Below, piece after piece: positions 51,773 through 60,150 of a stretch of 60,241 bases of DNA (positions are counted from its first letter, which is position 1; every line of letters begins with the position of its first letter). The stretch spans positions 1 through 60,241 of the forward strand of contig CAJURO010000011.1 in assembly GCA_910588985.1 (NCBI GenBank). The letters are read 5' to 3'. The notes below the pieces were generated by a model that did not search any database, had not been told where the DNA came from, and saw nothing but the letters and a program-made list of their open reading frames with translations. A program made the translations under genes and the position numbers. Origin of the DNA: an uncultured Eggerthellaceae bacterium (lineage in GTDB: Bacteria; Actinomycetota; Coriobacteriia; Coriobacteriales; Eggerthellaceae).

Positions 51773-51796
51773 GAAGCCGACCGAAAGGTCGGCTTC
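51773..51796. terminator. Hairpin between the hydrolase and GntR regulator 2
   Basis: GAAGCCGACC (51773-51782) and GGTCGGCTTC (51787-51796) pair perfectly around GAAA. It sits between convergent genes and may work on both strands; T-runs are short. Confidence 0.75.
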
Positions 51797-51913
51797 TTGC
51801 GTCAGGTGGCTTGATCTGCTGTGGGGGAGAGGTCGAGAAGAGCTTGGTCCTTACGTCAAAGGACTGCTTTGATGGAAGGAATGACGAGGAAGGGCATGCC
51901 TATCACCGTCGGA

Positions 51914-52672
51914 TCAGATCCCGAGCTTCCTTCTGCATACCTGGAAGCGGATGATGTCGTCGTTCACATAGACGATGGAGCACATGAGCGGCTCGTTATC
52001 CTTCGAATAATGGATCTCGCGAAGCTTGAGGAGCGTCCGTTTCTTCGATCCGAGCATATCCTCCAGGAAATCGTTCACTTCCTCAGTGGAGATCTCTGCA
52101 TTGGTGTACTCGATCTCGTCAATGAAAAGGGACTTGGAAATCTCGTAGATCGATTCGATTGATTCGAACTGAGAGAAAGAGGAGGGGAGCCCCTCTTTGA
52201 TGATCTTCGTGGGAATGTATTCGAAGATAAAGATGGCAGGCTCGCCGTCAGCAAGGAATTGTCGACGCATGACCACAGCATCAGCTCCTTCAGGCAGAAG
52301 GAGGTTCTGTCGCATCTCGTCAGGGAATGGCTCTTCCGCTACGGAGGAGAACCCGATGGAGGGAGTATGTCCGCTATCCATGATAAGCTCGTAGTAGCCT
52401 TTTGCTATATCGATGCGCATGCGCAGTCCAGCAGTGGCCGCATAGTTGACGAAGGACCCCCGTCCGTGCCGCACGGTTATCAGGCCGTCATCCTCGAGGG
52501 AACGCAGCGCACTGCGCACGGTAGAGCGCGATACTGAGAGAAGGTTGCAGAGCTCGCCTTCTGAGGGAAGCTTCCCTTCGTTCGTTATCTCTCCAGAGAC
52601 GATCCCCTGAAGGATAGCGCGCTTGGCTTTCATCGAAAGGGGCTCTTTATCACGTCGTATTGCGTCTACCAT
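51914..52672 (-). CDS. GntR/HutC (UTRA) regulator 2, 252 aa
   Basis: Paralogue of the regulator at 48488: KLPSEGELCNLLSVSRSTVR, then SALRSLEDDGLITVRHGRGS, and UTRA end LMCSIVYVNDDIIRFQVCRR. ATG 52672 has GGAGTGTC. Near-identical recognition helices (SVSR-TVRSAL in both) predict the same operator, so the two probably compete or cooperate at the shared sites. A double operator-like site is upstream at 52829-52851. Confidence 0.93.
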   Translation of the reverse strand: MVDAIRRDKEPLSMKAKRAILQGIVSGEITNEGKLPSEGELCNLLSVSRSTVRSALRSLEDDGLITVRHGRGSFVNYAATAGLRMRIDIAKGYYELIMDSGHTPSIGFSSVAEEPFPDEMRQNLLLPEGADAVVMRRQFLADGEPAIFIFEYIPTKIIKEGLPSSFSQFESIESIYEISKSLFIDEIEYTNAEISTEEVNDFLEDMLGSKKRTLLKLREIHYSKDNEPLMCSIVYVNDDIIRFQVCRRKLGI

Positions 52673-52828
52673 GACACTCCGATCTTCAAGGATCCAGAGG
52701 AGCGAAGGGCGCCTCTGCTTTATTCCAGAGTATCGTATCTTTGGAAATCTGCAAAGAGAGCAGACATCATTACAAAGGGAAAAAAGTTGGTATCGCTCCT
52801 TAGAAGCACATGGATACCCCTGATCAGC

Positions 52829-52851
52829 TTGTTATATCAGTTGTCATACCA
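52829..52851. promoter_or_regulatory. Tandem operator-like half sites upstream of regulator 2
   Basis: TTGTTATATCAG (about 52829) and TTGTCATACCAG (52841) lie 12 bp apart. The second matches the shared TTGTCAKAC half site. They are ~160 bp upstream of the regulator start. Confidence 0.5.
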
Positions 52852-52882
52852 GAGAGCAGCAAGCTCGAGAAGCGTGAACCCC

Positions 52883-53515
52883 TTATTTCTTTCGGATGGG
52901 ATGCCGCACGATGGTCTTGCACCTCTCAGGGGCGACGCGGCGAGGATCCGAGAGGTAGATCTCATGATGATGGCGCGTATCCGAGAAATCGTTCACGTAG
53001 CCAGCCTCTTCGAGGTACTCGTCCATGAGCGCGATGCTTGCAGGCTCGTCATCATATTCGCCGATATGCATGATCTGGACGCATTCGCCCTCATCAACGC
53101 AGAGAAGCTCAACCTTCGAGCAGTCGAGCTCCTTTTTGCGAAGAGCCTCAGCCTTGGCCCAATCGAGATCAGCGTTCTCAACGAAATCAGGAACGCGGAT
53201 GCACGATATCCACTGGAAGCTCTCCTTGTGAGCATAGTCAAATCCAGCGACACCGTTTTGCCACCAGAACCCTTCCAAGGGCGGGACGACGAAGTCGAAG
53301 TACCCATCGATGCGGTGATCGCCCATCTTGGACATCTTAATGGTGTAGGCGATCGCGTAGAGCATTTCGATCGATTGTTTGTACTCGCCGTTTTCCTCGT
53401 TCGGATCTCCGCTGCCCCGAACGGCGATGTACTTCATAGGAGGCACGTTGATGATGCTCGGCTTCGTCTTGGGCGAATAGAGATCCTTGTATTCCTTCTT
53501 GAAGTCGAATGCCAT
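52883..53515 (-). CDS. GyrI-like small-molecule-binding protein, 210 aa
   Basis: Stand-alone GyrI/SbmC-type domain: PPMKYIAVRGSGDPNEENGE at the start, then VVPPLEGFWWQNGVAGFDYA and VQIMHIGEYDDEPASIALMD. Such proteins bind drugs or toxins, and some hydrolyse ligands. It ends the operon XRE - membrane protein - GyrI, with gaps of one to two bases. ATG 53515 lies two bases after the previous stop; GGAGGAGTAGTC precedes it. Confidence 0.88.
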   Translation of the reverse strand: MAFDFKKEYKDLYSPKTKPSIINVPPMKYIAVRGSGDPNEENGEYKQSIEMLYAIAYTIKMSKMGDHRIDGYFDFVVPPLEGFWWQNGVAGFDYAHKESFQWISCIRVPDFVENADLDWAKAEALRKKELDCSKVELLCVDEGECVQIMHIGEYDDEPASIALMDEYLEEAGYVNDFSDTRHHHEIYLSDPRRVAPERCKTIVRHPIRKK

Positions 53516-53517
53516 GA

Positions 53518-54081
53518 CTACTCCTCCAGATCACGTTCAAGGGTGATGCGGCGCTTGATAGCGGCGTGGAAGAATGCGCCAAAGGCGATCATGCCGACAA
53601 TGAAGGCAAGTGTGAAGTAGACCACGCCTATCGCGATGTCGCCAAACCACATGACGCGGTCGACACCTACGATCTGGATCTCGGCAAGGATGCGCAGGCC
53701 TGTGGAGAGAAAGCCTAGGCCAGCACCGATGGCAAGCGAGGTGAGCGCAACGAATCCCCACGGTATCGTTTTGACCTCGGCATATCTGCTGTGGACATCG
53801 GTGATGCCAGCACGCATTTGCATGATAAGCGGAATGAGCGCGCCGATGAACACTACGATAAGAAGGAGGTTGGAAGGGGAGAAGATGTGGGCGCCAGCTG
53901 CAGTGAGGATCGGGGTGTCGGTGACGTCTGCCACCTGGTTGAGCATGAGCCCGTAATAGCAGCAAAGGAGCGAGCCGATCACGAGGACGATGTATCCCAC
54001 CTTGTAGGTGCGGTTGGATTCAGCTACGAGCCGCTCATCCACTGGCCCCATCGCTGCTTCCCATTTCTTTCGCAAGCTCAT
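53518..54081 (-). CDS. Four-helix membrane protein next to XRE regulator, 187 aa
   Basis: Hydrophobic segments at ~28-48, ~70-90, ~110-130 and ~148-172, no signal peptide. It resembles the small membrane proteins often paired with one-domain XRE regulators in Firmicutes and Actinobacteria, whose function is unknown. ATG 54081 overlaps the XRE stop region by about one codon, with GAGGAGGAATAAC in the preceding gene. Middle gene of the three-gene operon. Confidence 0.8.
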   Translation of the reverse strand: MSLRKKWEAAMGPVDERLVAESNRTYKVGYIVLVIGSLLCCYYGLMLNQVADVTDTPILTAAGAHIFSPSNLLLIVVFIGALIPLIMQMRAGITDVHSRYAEVKTIPWGFVALTSLAIGAGLGFLSTGLRILAEIQIVGVDRVMWFGDIAIGVVYFTLAFIVGMIAFGAFFHAAIKRRITLERDLEE

Positions 54082-54082
54082 G

Positions 54083-54283
54083 TTATTCCTCCTCGTCCCA
54101 AAAAAGGTCGTCTAGTGTCTTTCCAAGCGTTCTGCAGATCGCGCGGCAGAGCTTCAAGCTTGGGTTGTAGGAGCCCGCTTCGATGAGTCCTATGGTCTGG
54201 CGTGTGGCGCCAACCTTCTCTGCGAGCTCGATCTGCGAAAGCCCTGCCTCGATTCGTGCTGTTTTCATGCGAAGGTTCTTCAT
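54083..54283 (-). CDS. Small XRE-family regulator, 66 aa
   Basis: One-domain helix-turn-helix: RMKTARIEAGLSQIELAEKV, then GATRQTIGLIEAGSYNPSLK, ending in the usual LGKTLDDLFWDEEE. It likely represses its own operon. Two 14-bp AT-rich direct repeats lie upstream at 54419-54452 and could be its operator. ATG 54283 has no strong Shine-Dalgarno (GAACGAACATCCA). Confidence 0.93.
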   Translation of the reverse strand: MKNLRMKTARIEAGLSQIELAEKVGATRQTIGLIEAGSYNPSLKLCRAICRTLGKTLDDLFWDEEE

Positions 54284-54418
54284 TGGATGTTCGTTCCCTG
54301 GCGTGGTTAGGCTGCTGTGCTTTCTTAGTGAGTGTGATTGAATTTCAGGTTATTAGTGTTTGTAGTTATGCGCTGCGCTTCCTTAGGTTCGTTCTGCTTG
54401 CTGTACTTCGTTTCTTAA

Positions 54419-54452
54419 ATGCAAAATATATTTTACATATGCAATATATATT
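54419..54452. repeat. Two 14-bp AT-rich direct repeats, 20-bp spacing
   Basis: ATGCAAAATATATT (54419-54432) and ATGCAATATATATT (54439-54452) differ at one base and are two helical turns apart. They lie between the divergent XRE and methyltransferase genes. The remainder of 54284-54633 shows nothing further. Confidence 0.6.
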
Positions 54453-54633
54453 AGGCATATTTGGAAGTCAAGAGGTGAGTTTGCGCAATGCATGATATTC
54501 TTCCATGTGATGGCAAAAGCTATGCGCCATGATTGCGATCACTGCGCCGATTGTGGAGTTCGCTATTCTGCAGGCCGCTTGCATTTCTCTCCTTTCATCC
54601 TAAAATTAGGACATTACTTCGAGGGGAGCAGGC

Positions 54634-56154
54634 TTGGAATACAGGAGCGCAAAGGAAGCAGCGCAGGCGTGGAAGTGCGACAGAAGCTTGGTGCTGCGGT
54701 ATTGCCGTGAGGGCAGGATCAGCGGCGCGAAGAAGGCTGGAAACAGCTGGCTGATCCCAAGCAATGCGAGCAAGCCCTTTGACGCACGAAAGAAGTCCAG
54801 GGAGATCACTTCGATCGATCTGTTCTCAGGCCCGGGCGGCCTTGCGACGGGGTTTAGATGGGCAGGGATCAAGCCTTTGATCGCCGTTGAGTGGATCACC
54901 TCGACCGCTTTGACGTATTGCGAATCCCACGGGGCAGATAGGCTCGTGCTCGCGGAGTTCCCGACGCTACTTGACCTTGAGAATGAGAAGGATATCGACC
55001 TCTACGTCAAAGGACGCGAAGAGCTGAAGCGCTTCATGGCCCCCTCTGATGCGACGATCCTTCTTCAGGGGGACGTCTCCCTTATCCCAGCCGCGCTGAT
55101 CCGCTATATCCTCAGGGAGCGGTTTGGCACGACGACGGTCGATATCGTGACCGGGGGCGCGCCGTGCGAGAGCTTCAGCATGGCGGGGACGCGCAAGGAG
55201 ATCGACTATCGCAACGAGCTCTTCAGGAACATCCTTCGGGTTTCGCAAGCGGTGAATGCTCGAGCGTTCCTCTTCGAGAACGTAAAGGGGCTTCTCTCCA
55301 AGAAATACGAGGGCAAGCGCGGCAGGATGTACCAGGTGGTGTGCGATTCTTTTGAAGAGGCGGATGACGAGGGCGTGTCCTACCGCTTGGCATCGCGAGA
55401 TAAGGATGTTGTGTTGCTGAAGGCGGCAGACTATGGTGTGCCGCAGATGAGGGAGCGACTTTTCCTTGTTGGCATGAACAACGATGACCCAACGCTCTCA
55501 TTCGAGTACCCGCCTCCAAGCCACGGACCGAACGGGACATATCCTTACGTGACGGTCGAAGAGGCCATCATGGACCTTCCTCCCCTGAAGCCCAAGGAGG
55601 AGAACAACGAGTACTGCCCGCAGAAGGGGAAAAGGTCGAAGCAACAGGATGTGTTCTTCGCCTATATGAGAGGGGAAAGGGCGTTGCCTCCCGCGCACAT
55701 CTCCTTCGAGAAGACGACCCTGTCCAGTCATCTTGCGCCTGGTCATACGCAAAAGATGCTGAAGCGGATCGAGAACATCCTTCCCGGGGAGAGCATGAAG
55801 ACGGCGTACGAGAGGCTGAGCGCCGAGGGGAAGGATGAGCTTATACGCGAGTGCTTCCCTAAGAAGATCTATGGCGCGCGCAACAGAAGGCTGAAGCTGA
55901 GCGAGCCGAGCTTCACCGTGACCTCGCATTGCCTTGATGAGATGGTGCATCCGACGCAGGATCGCGGGCTGACCCCGCGTGAGGCGGCCAGGCTGCAATC
56001 ATTCCCGGATTGGTACATCTTCCAGGGAGACTACGTCCAGTTCCACAGCGACCCAGAGGAGGACAGGTACGAGCAGGTGGGAGATGCTATCCCTCCGCTG
56101 CTAGCGAAGGCGCTTGGCGAGTCGCTTGTTGCTATGCTGGAGAGTGCGGGTTAG
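54634..56154 (+). CDS. DNA cytosine-C5 methyltransferase with N-terminal HTH, 506 aa
   Basis: The first ~45 residues form an excisionase/MerR-like helix-turn-helix (YRSAKEAAQAWKCDRSLVLR). The C5-methyltransferase core follows: motif I DLFSGPGGLATGF, motif IV GGAPCESFSMAG (catalytic Cys), motif VI ENVKGL, motif VIII QMRERLFLVGM, and motif X QVGDAIPPLLAKALGE. The TTG start at 54634 follows GAGGGGAGCAGGC. It ends four bases into the convergent restriction gene, so it is the protecting half of a type II system. The HTH may autoregulate it. Confidence 0.94.
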   Translation: MEYRSAKEAAQAWKCDRSLVLRYCREGRISGAKKAGNSWLIPSNASKPFDARKKSREITSIDLFSGPGGLATGFRWAGIKPLIAVEWITSTALTYCESHGADRLVLAEFPTLLDLENEKDIDLYVKGREELKRFMAPSDATILLQGDVSLIPAALIRYILRERFGTTTVDIVTGGAPCESFSMAGTRKEIDYRNELFRNILRVSQAVNARAFLFENVKGLLSKKYEGKRGRMYQVVCDSFEEADDEGVSYRLASRDKDVVLLKAADYGVPQMRERLFLVGMNNDDPTLSFEYPPPSHGPNGTYPYVTVEEAIMDLPPLKPKEENNEYCPQKGKRSKQQDVFFAYMRGERALPPAHISFEKTTLSSHLAPGHTQKMLKRIENILPGESMKTAYERLSAEGKDELIRECFPKKIYGARNRRLKLSEPSFTVTSHCLDEMVHPTQDRGLTPREAARLQSFPDWYIFQGDYVQFHSDPEEDRYEQVGDAIPPLLAKALGESLVAMLESAG

Positions 56155-57359
56155 TGCGCTGTTCGCATCTTGAATTGGATCGACCTTCCGCGCTGCCCGC
56201 TGGCGAACGTCCAGTCGAAAGGCGTTCCCATTTGAAGCGGCTCTTCATCAAGGAGCATGTTCACGTATTCCTCGATGCCGTATATGCGATCTGTGGGCTT
56301 AGACCCTTGGTCTGTCCTTATGAGGATCCAGTCCGCACAGTTGATGTCGGGACTGTCTGCGCCATACCCACTGACGACCCATTCCGTGAGCGTATAGAGG
56401 TTGTCTCTGGTGAGACCTGTCTCAATTGATGATCTTACGAAGTCAAGGCCGCTTGAGCCGTACTTGTCTCTGAGCGCGCTTCCCGACCCGCATTCCTCGT
56501 ACATCCTGATGGCCTTTGCTGCGTCGGAGCTGGCGTCTATGCCAAGGACGCGGATGATCTCGCTTGCGGAATACTGATTGACTGACACCTTGTTCTTGAG
56601 CGTTCTCTTGCAGCTGATCTTCTGCTCGATTTCGCTTCCATTGGCCATCTGGTAGCGAACGACGACGTCTGTTTTCCCTGGACCGCCGCTTGGGAGCGGG
56701 GGAATCTCGTTTGTTGCGTCGATGGAGACGATCTGGGATGCGTCGATGTTGAGCGCTTTGACGATCTTCTCGAACAGAGTGAACGAGTAGCCTGCTTCGT
56801 TGCTTGTTGATCCAACTTTGAGCCTCGTGAGGTTGCCCTCGTGCTCCATGGTGGTCACGACGCCGCTCTCGAAGTTTCTGCCACGGCGATCACCCTGAGT
56901 GCCGTCAGAGAGCCCTGCGGAGTCCATGGCTTTCTCTTCGAGCAAGAGCTGGAATTCTGATTCCGAGACGATGAAGTCGATGGAGGAGTAGTAGGAGCCG
57001 TCCGTGATCGACTCGGCCCTCTTCTCGAAGGCCTTTCGCTCTTTTTCGCTTATCGAGTCGGGGTAGACGAGGTAGGCGCACTCGATCTGTGAGTCTATCT
57101 GCTTGACGTTATAGGCGTCCCAAAGCTGGCTTTTGAATCTGTCGCGCATGGATGTGGTCGAGTAGACCGCCCATATCGTATTGTCGGCGAAGGTGATCGC
57201 GTACGGGATGTAGAACTGCTGCGGGTCGTGCCCTTCGTAGCCAAGGCGCTTCTCGAGCTCGAGGGCGCAAAGTTTCCTGGGGCTGTTGAGGTTAGCGATG
57301 AAGCGCTTGATGCTCTTTTGGAATGATCTCCCGTGTTGGTTCTTGTCGGAGTTGCTCAT
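56151..57359 (-). CDS. Type II restriction endonuclease, MspI-like active site, 402 aa
   Basis: The core reads GGPGKTDVVVRYQ, then QKISCKRTLKNKVSVNQYSA: an Asp followed 18 residues later by Ser-Cys-Lys. The D-x17-S-x-K layout parallels MspI's D-x17-N-x-K rather than the usual PD-(D/E)xK, though here Ser replaces Asn. The ~200-residue N-terminal half is unassigned. ATG 57359 has GAAGGAACACC. Convergent with the methyltransferase by four bases, it is inferred to cut the sequence that enzyme methylates. The target site is not determined. Confidence 0.82.
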   Translation of the reverse strand: MSNSDKNQHGRSFQKSIKRFIANLNSPRKLCALELEKRLGYEGHDPQQFYIPYAITFADNTIWAVYSTTSMRDRFKSQLWDAYNVKQIDSQIECAYLVYPDSISEKERKAFEKRAESITDGSYYSSIDFIVSESEFQLLLEEKAMDSAGLSDGTQGDRRGRNFESGVVTTMEHEGNLTRLKVGSTSNEAGYSFTLFEKIVKALNIDASQIVSIDATNEIPPLPSGGPGKTDVVVRYQMANGSEIEQKISCKRTLKNKVSVNQYSASEIIRVLGIDASSDAAKAIRMYEECGSGSALRDKYGSSGLDFVRSSIETGLTRDNLYTLTEWVVSGYGADSPDINCADWILIRTDQGSKPTDRIYGIEEYVNMLLDEEPLQMGTPFDWTFASGQRGRSIQFKMRTAH

Positions 57360-57462
57360 GGTGTTCCTTCGGGGTGGGAATGGAAATGAGGGTGGTTTGT
57401 AGTGTAAAATCTTTGTCACTTCGGCAAATTCTACAACGGTTCTCAATGATGTTTGTCGGGAG

Positions 57463-58509
57463 TTAGAGCAGGCATCCATCGATAATCTCTTTGCCGCGGA
57501 GCTGCTCTATCCACTTCCAAGGAATGAACTCGCATCCGTATATCGCTCCCGCTAAGGCCCCGGTGACACAGGCGGTGGTGTCCGAGTCGTCTCCAAGGTT
57601 CACGGCTGCAAGCACGCATTCCTCGTAGCCGTCGGTATTGCAGACGCATCAGAGTGCCGCGCTCAGGGTGTCTAGTACGTATCCTGTCGATTGTATGTCT
57701 TCGATTGGGGCATCCCCTATTTATTTTAGAAACGTGAAGCGCTTGTCGTCGGGAATGTTCTGCTCTATGGCGTCCTCGATCCATTTGCCTGCAAGCACAT
57801 CTCGTAGCACGTGCACGAAAAAGACGCAGGCCTCCGTGGATATGGGATGGGCGTGCGTGATGGCGGATATCGCTCGGATCTCATCGTCGGTAGCGTCTGT
57901 GAGAGCCAGAGGTGCTATACGCATGAGTGACCCGTTACCGTTTGATCTCTCGTCGTTGCAACCGAATCCCTGTTTGAGCGCCGTGGCAGTGGTGTTTCCA
58001 ACATCGAAGGCGTGGCCGTCGACGGTGTACGCGCCCTTGTCAAGCCATGTCTTGAAACGTTCCCGCATATTCTCAACATCGATGCCGCCGCATTTCCTTA
58101 TGCTGTCGCAGGTGGCGAGCAGAAGAGACGTGTCGTCCGAGAACGTGCCCGCGGGCATCTTGTGTACTCCTCCGCCGACCATGTCGTTGCATTTGAAGGT
58201 GTCGCGTGCCATGAACTCATAGGGAACGCCGAGTGCATCGCCGATGGCGGCTCCGTAGACGATTGCTTTGAGTTTGCGTTTCTGCATGAGCTCGGCCGTC
58301 TCTTCGACGAGATCGCTCTTGCCGAAGCGGTGCCCGCACTCATTGCACTCGTATTTCGGATCGCCGACGCTTATACAGCAACCGCCGAGTACGATCTTGC
58401 CTGCTGCCAGCTCTTCTTGCAGCTCGTCGCTGAACGCCGACATGCCCCAAAGGATCTCTGCAATGTTGTCGCTGCTGCAGCTCGGGCACTTAATAGGTTC
58501 GTCTTCCAT
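57463..58509 (-). pseudogene. ADP-ribosylglycohydrolase gene with two in-frame stops
   Basis: An N-terminal zinc-ribbon (CPSC...CNECG) is followed by a DraG-type fold: AIVYGAAIGDALGVPYEF, then GTFSDDTSLLLATCDSI and NGNGSLMRIAPLAL. The frame stops at TAA (57721-57723). Reading on gives STGYVLDTLSAAL, a TGA (57649-57651) where the family has Trp, then VNLGDDSDTTACVTGALAG and a natural stop at 57463. Two nonsense codons remove the second metal motif, so the product should be inactive. ATG 58509 is chosen for GCGAGG upstream. Confidence 0.85.
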
Positions 58510-58543
58510 CTGAAAACCTCGCTTGCCATCCATTCCCTAAATT

Positions 58544-58897
58544 CTAGTAATCCCAGGACGCAGGCCTTTGCTTGAACCTGTCAGGAACCTCTATCTTCGG
58601 ATAATCTTCGAAGTCATCATCGAGCAGGGCATCTCGAAGCTCCTTGGCGGATACGCCGAGTTTTGCTGCCATGCTCTTCGCATACTCATCTTCCGTAATG
58701 AGAGCAGGAATATGGAAGTGGAGAACCTCACCTGTATCGATTTTCACTGCCATTGGGCCGCTGATGTAGAGAACCTCAGGGGTGTTGAAAATCCAGCAGC
58801 CCAAGATCTCGGTCGCATACGCGAGAGGTCCTATTTGCTCGTATATCTTCTTACAGGCATCAATGAAACCCTCTGGGTAACCGCCATGTTCTTCCAT
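58544..58897 (-). CDS. Hypothetical protein, 117 aa
   Basis: Soluble acidic protein with a beta-rich centre (VLYISGPMAVKIDTGEVLHF) and a helical end (GVSAKELRDALLDDDFEDY). I do not recognise it. ATG 58897 has AGGAGGACGCG. It lies just upstream of the broken ADP-ribosylglycohydrolase gene on the same strand, 34 bases apart, so the two were probably one operon; it may be the cognate immunity or partner protein. Confidence 0.75.
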   Translation of the reverse strand: MEEHGGYPEGFIDACKKIYEQIGPLAYATEILGCWIFNTPEVLYISGPMAVKIDTGEVLHFHIPALITEDEYAKSMAAKLGVSAKELRDALLDDDFEDYPKIEVPDRFKQRPASWDY

Positions 58898-59022
58898 CGC
58901 GTCCTCCTAGATTCATCATTCTAAGAGAATTCTATAAGAGTGAAGCTTGACGGGATGTCCCATAAATGCACATCCTCAGATGTATGCGAGCAGAAGATAC
59001 TGGGTTGGTGTTTCCTTATTTA

Positions 59023-59101
59023 CTGTGACTAATGGGAGTGCGGACTCCCTTCTGGACCGATTAACGGTTCAACTTTTCGTCCGCACTCCCAATTGTCACA
59101 G
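59023..59101. repeat. Long imperfect palindrome, 23-bp arms
   Basis: Arms 59023-59045 and 59079-59101 pair at 21 of 23 positions; the 33-base loop has an inner ACCG/CGGT pairing. The right arm matches bases 42-64 of the window at 20 of 23. It sits alone in the 366-bp gap between divergent genes, where I see nothing else except the 59264 gene's ribosome site. Confidence 0.85.
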
Positions 59102-59263
59102 TTGCTCTGAACTGAGGCAACACTTCAAAAAGCAACTCTTGGGATGCAGTCGCCGACTTGAGAAGCGGATGCTCGGTATATGCGAACCAAGCTAAGGTGT
59201 CCCTAAACGGAACAACGTCATCGGCCTTGATGTGAGAACATAACGGAAAGGTTAGGAGTAAAA

Positions 59264-60055
59264 ATGGCAGACCATGCGGAAAGCATATTTAAATTCGTCT
59301 GCGGGGGTTTCTTCGGCGGATACTGGGAGCTTGAGATATTCAAGTCACGCGACGGCTACCTGGCAACGTACGCCAACTCCATCCCTTCTAAGTCCGCAGA
59401 AAGGGACTTCGACGTCACCGCCGCCCAAATGGAGAAGCTTGAGCGCCAGCTGGATTCCTTCGGCGTTGAGGATTGGTACTGCAATTACTTCAGCCCGATC
59501 CTGGACGGCACGCAATGGGAGGTCTGCGCTTTGGGAGAAAGCTACGGCGGCTCGAACGCGTTCCCGAAAGGGTTCGACGCTCTGGCAGAGGAATTCGGCT
59601 GTAAGGAGCTCATGGCCGAAGGAGGATACGAGTCATCGTTCTTCGACGAGATGGATGGCATCGACCACGTCGCTGCATACGCCGACATGCTGGTGAATGT
59701 CGATGAGCTACGCGAAAAGCATCGCTTGGACCTCTTGGAAGAAGACGAGGTTGAGGAGGGTGAAACGGAGGCGGATGCGGCCGCGCGAGCGCTCCTACAC
59801 GATCTCTATGTTCTTGTGGAAGAGAAGCCGGGCTATAAAGAATACGGGAGCATTCTCGAAAGCCATGGCATCCCCCTTGATGTTCGGAGAATAGCCGAAC
59901 AGAACATGGACGGTGCGGATGATCGGCTCATCATAGCCTCCATGATCGCCATCTCAAGATCGGACAGGTTCTGTGGTTACAGCGACGACTTCGGTAAATG
60001 CGCCAAGAACGGAACCTTCGAGCGTTGGCTTTCCCGACTCCACACAAAGCTATGA
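59264..60055 (+). CDS. Hypothetical protein with DUF6508-like C-terminus, 263 aa
   Basis: N-terminal ~130 residues: GGFFGGYWELEIFKSRDGYL and repeated aromatic/acidic segments, unassigned. A Glu-rich linker follows (~155-170). The last ~90 residues (ASMIAISRSDRFCGYSDDFG, then GTFERWLSRL) resemble the ending of DUF6508 proteins, of unknown function. ATG 59264 has TTAGGAGTAAAA. It stands alone between the palindrome and a terminator. Confidence 0.75.
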   Translation: MADHAESIFKFVCGGFFGGYWELEIFKSRDGYLATYANSIPSKSAERDFDVTAAQMEKLERQLDSFGVEDWYCNYFSPILDGTQWEVCALGESYGGSNAFPKGFDALAEEFGCKELMAEGGYESSFFDEMDGIDHVAAYADMLVNVDELREKHRLDLLEEDEVEEGETEADAAARALLHDLYVLVEEKPGYKEYGSILESHGIPLDVRRIAEQNMDGADDRLIIASMIAISRSDRFCGYSDDFGKCAKNGTFERWLSRLHTKL

Positions 60056-60126
60056 TGCCCTACATTATAGAAGCCCATAGCAAAGGAATTCCTTGAAGCC
60101 ATGCGCGAGTATTGGCTTTATACATG

Positions 60127-60150
60127 ATCCCGACAAAAGTCGGGGGTTTG
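60127..60150 (+). terminator. Terminator after the last gene
   Basis: CCCGAC (60129-60134) pairs with GTCGGG (60139-60144) around AAAA, followed by GGTTTG. It is short and its T-run weak. Bases 60151-60241 show no certain gene. Confidence 0.6.
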
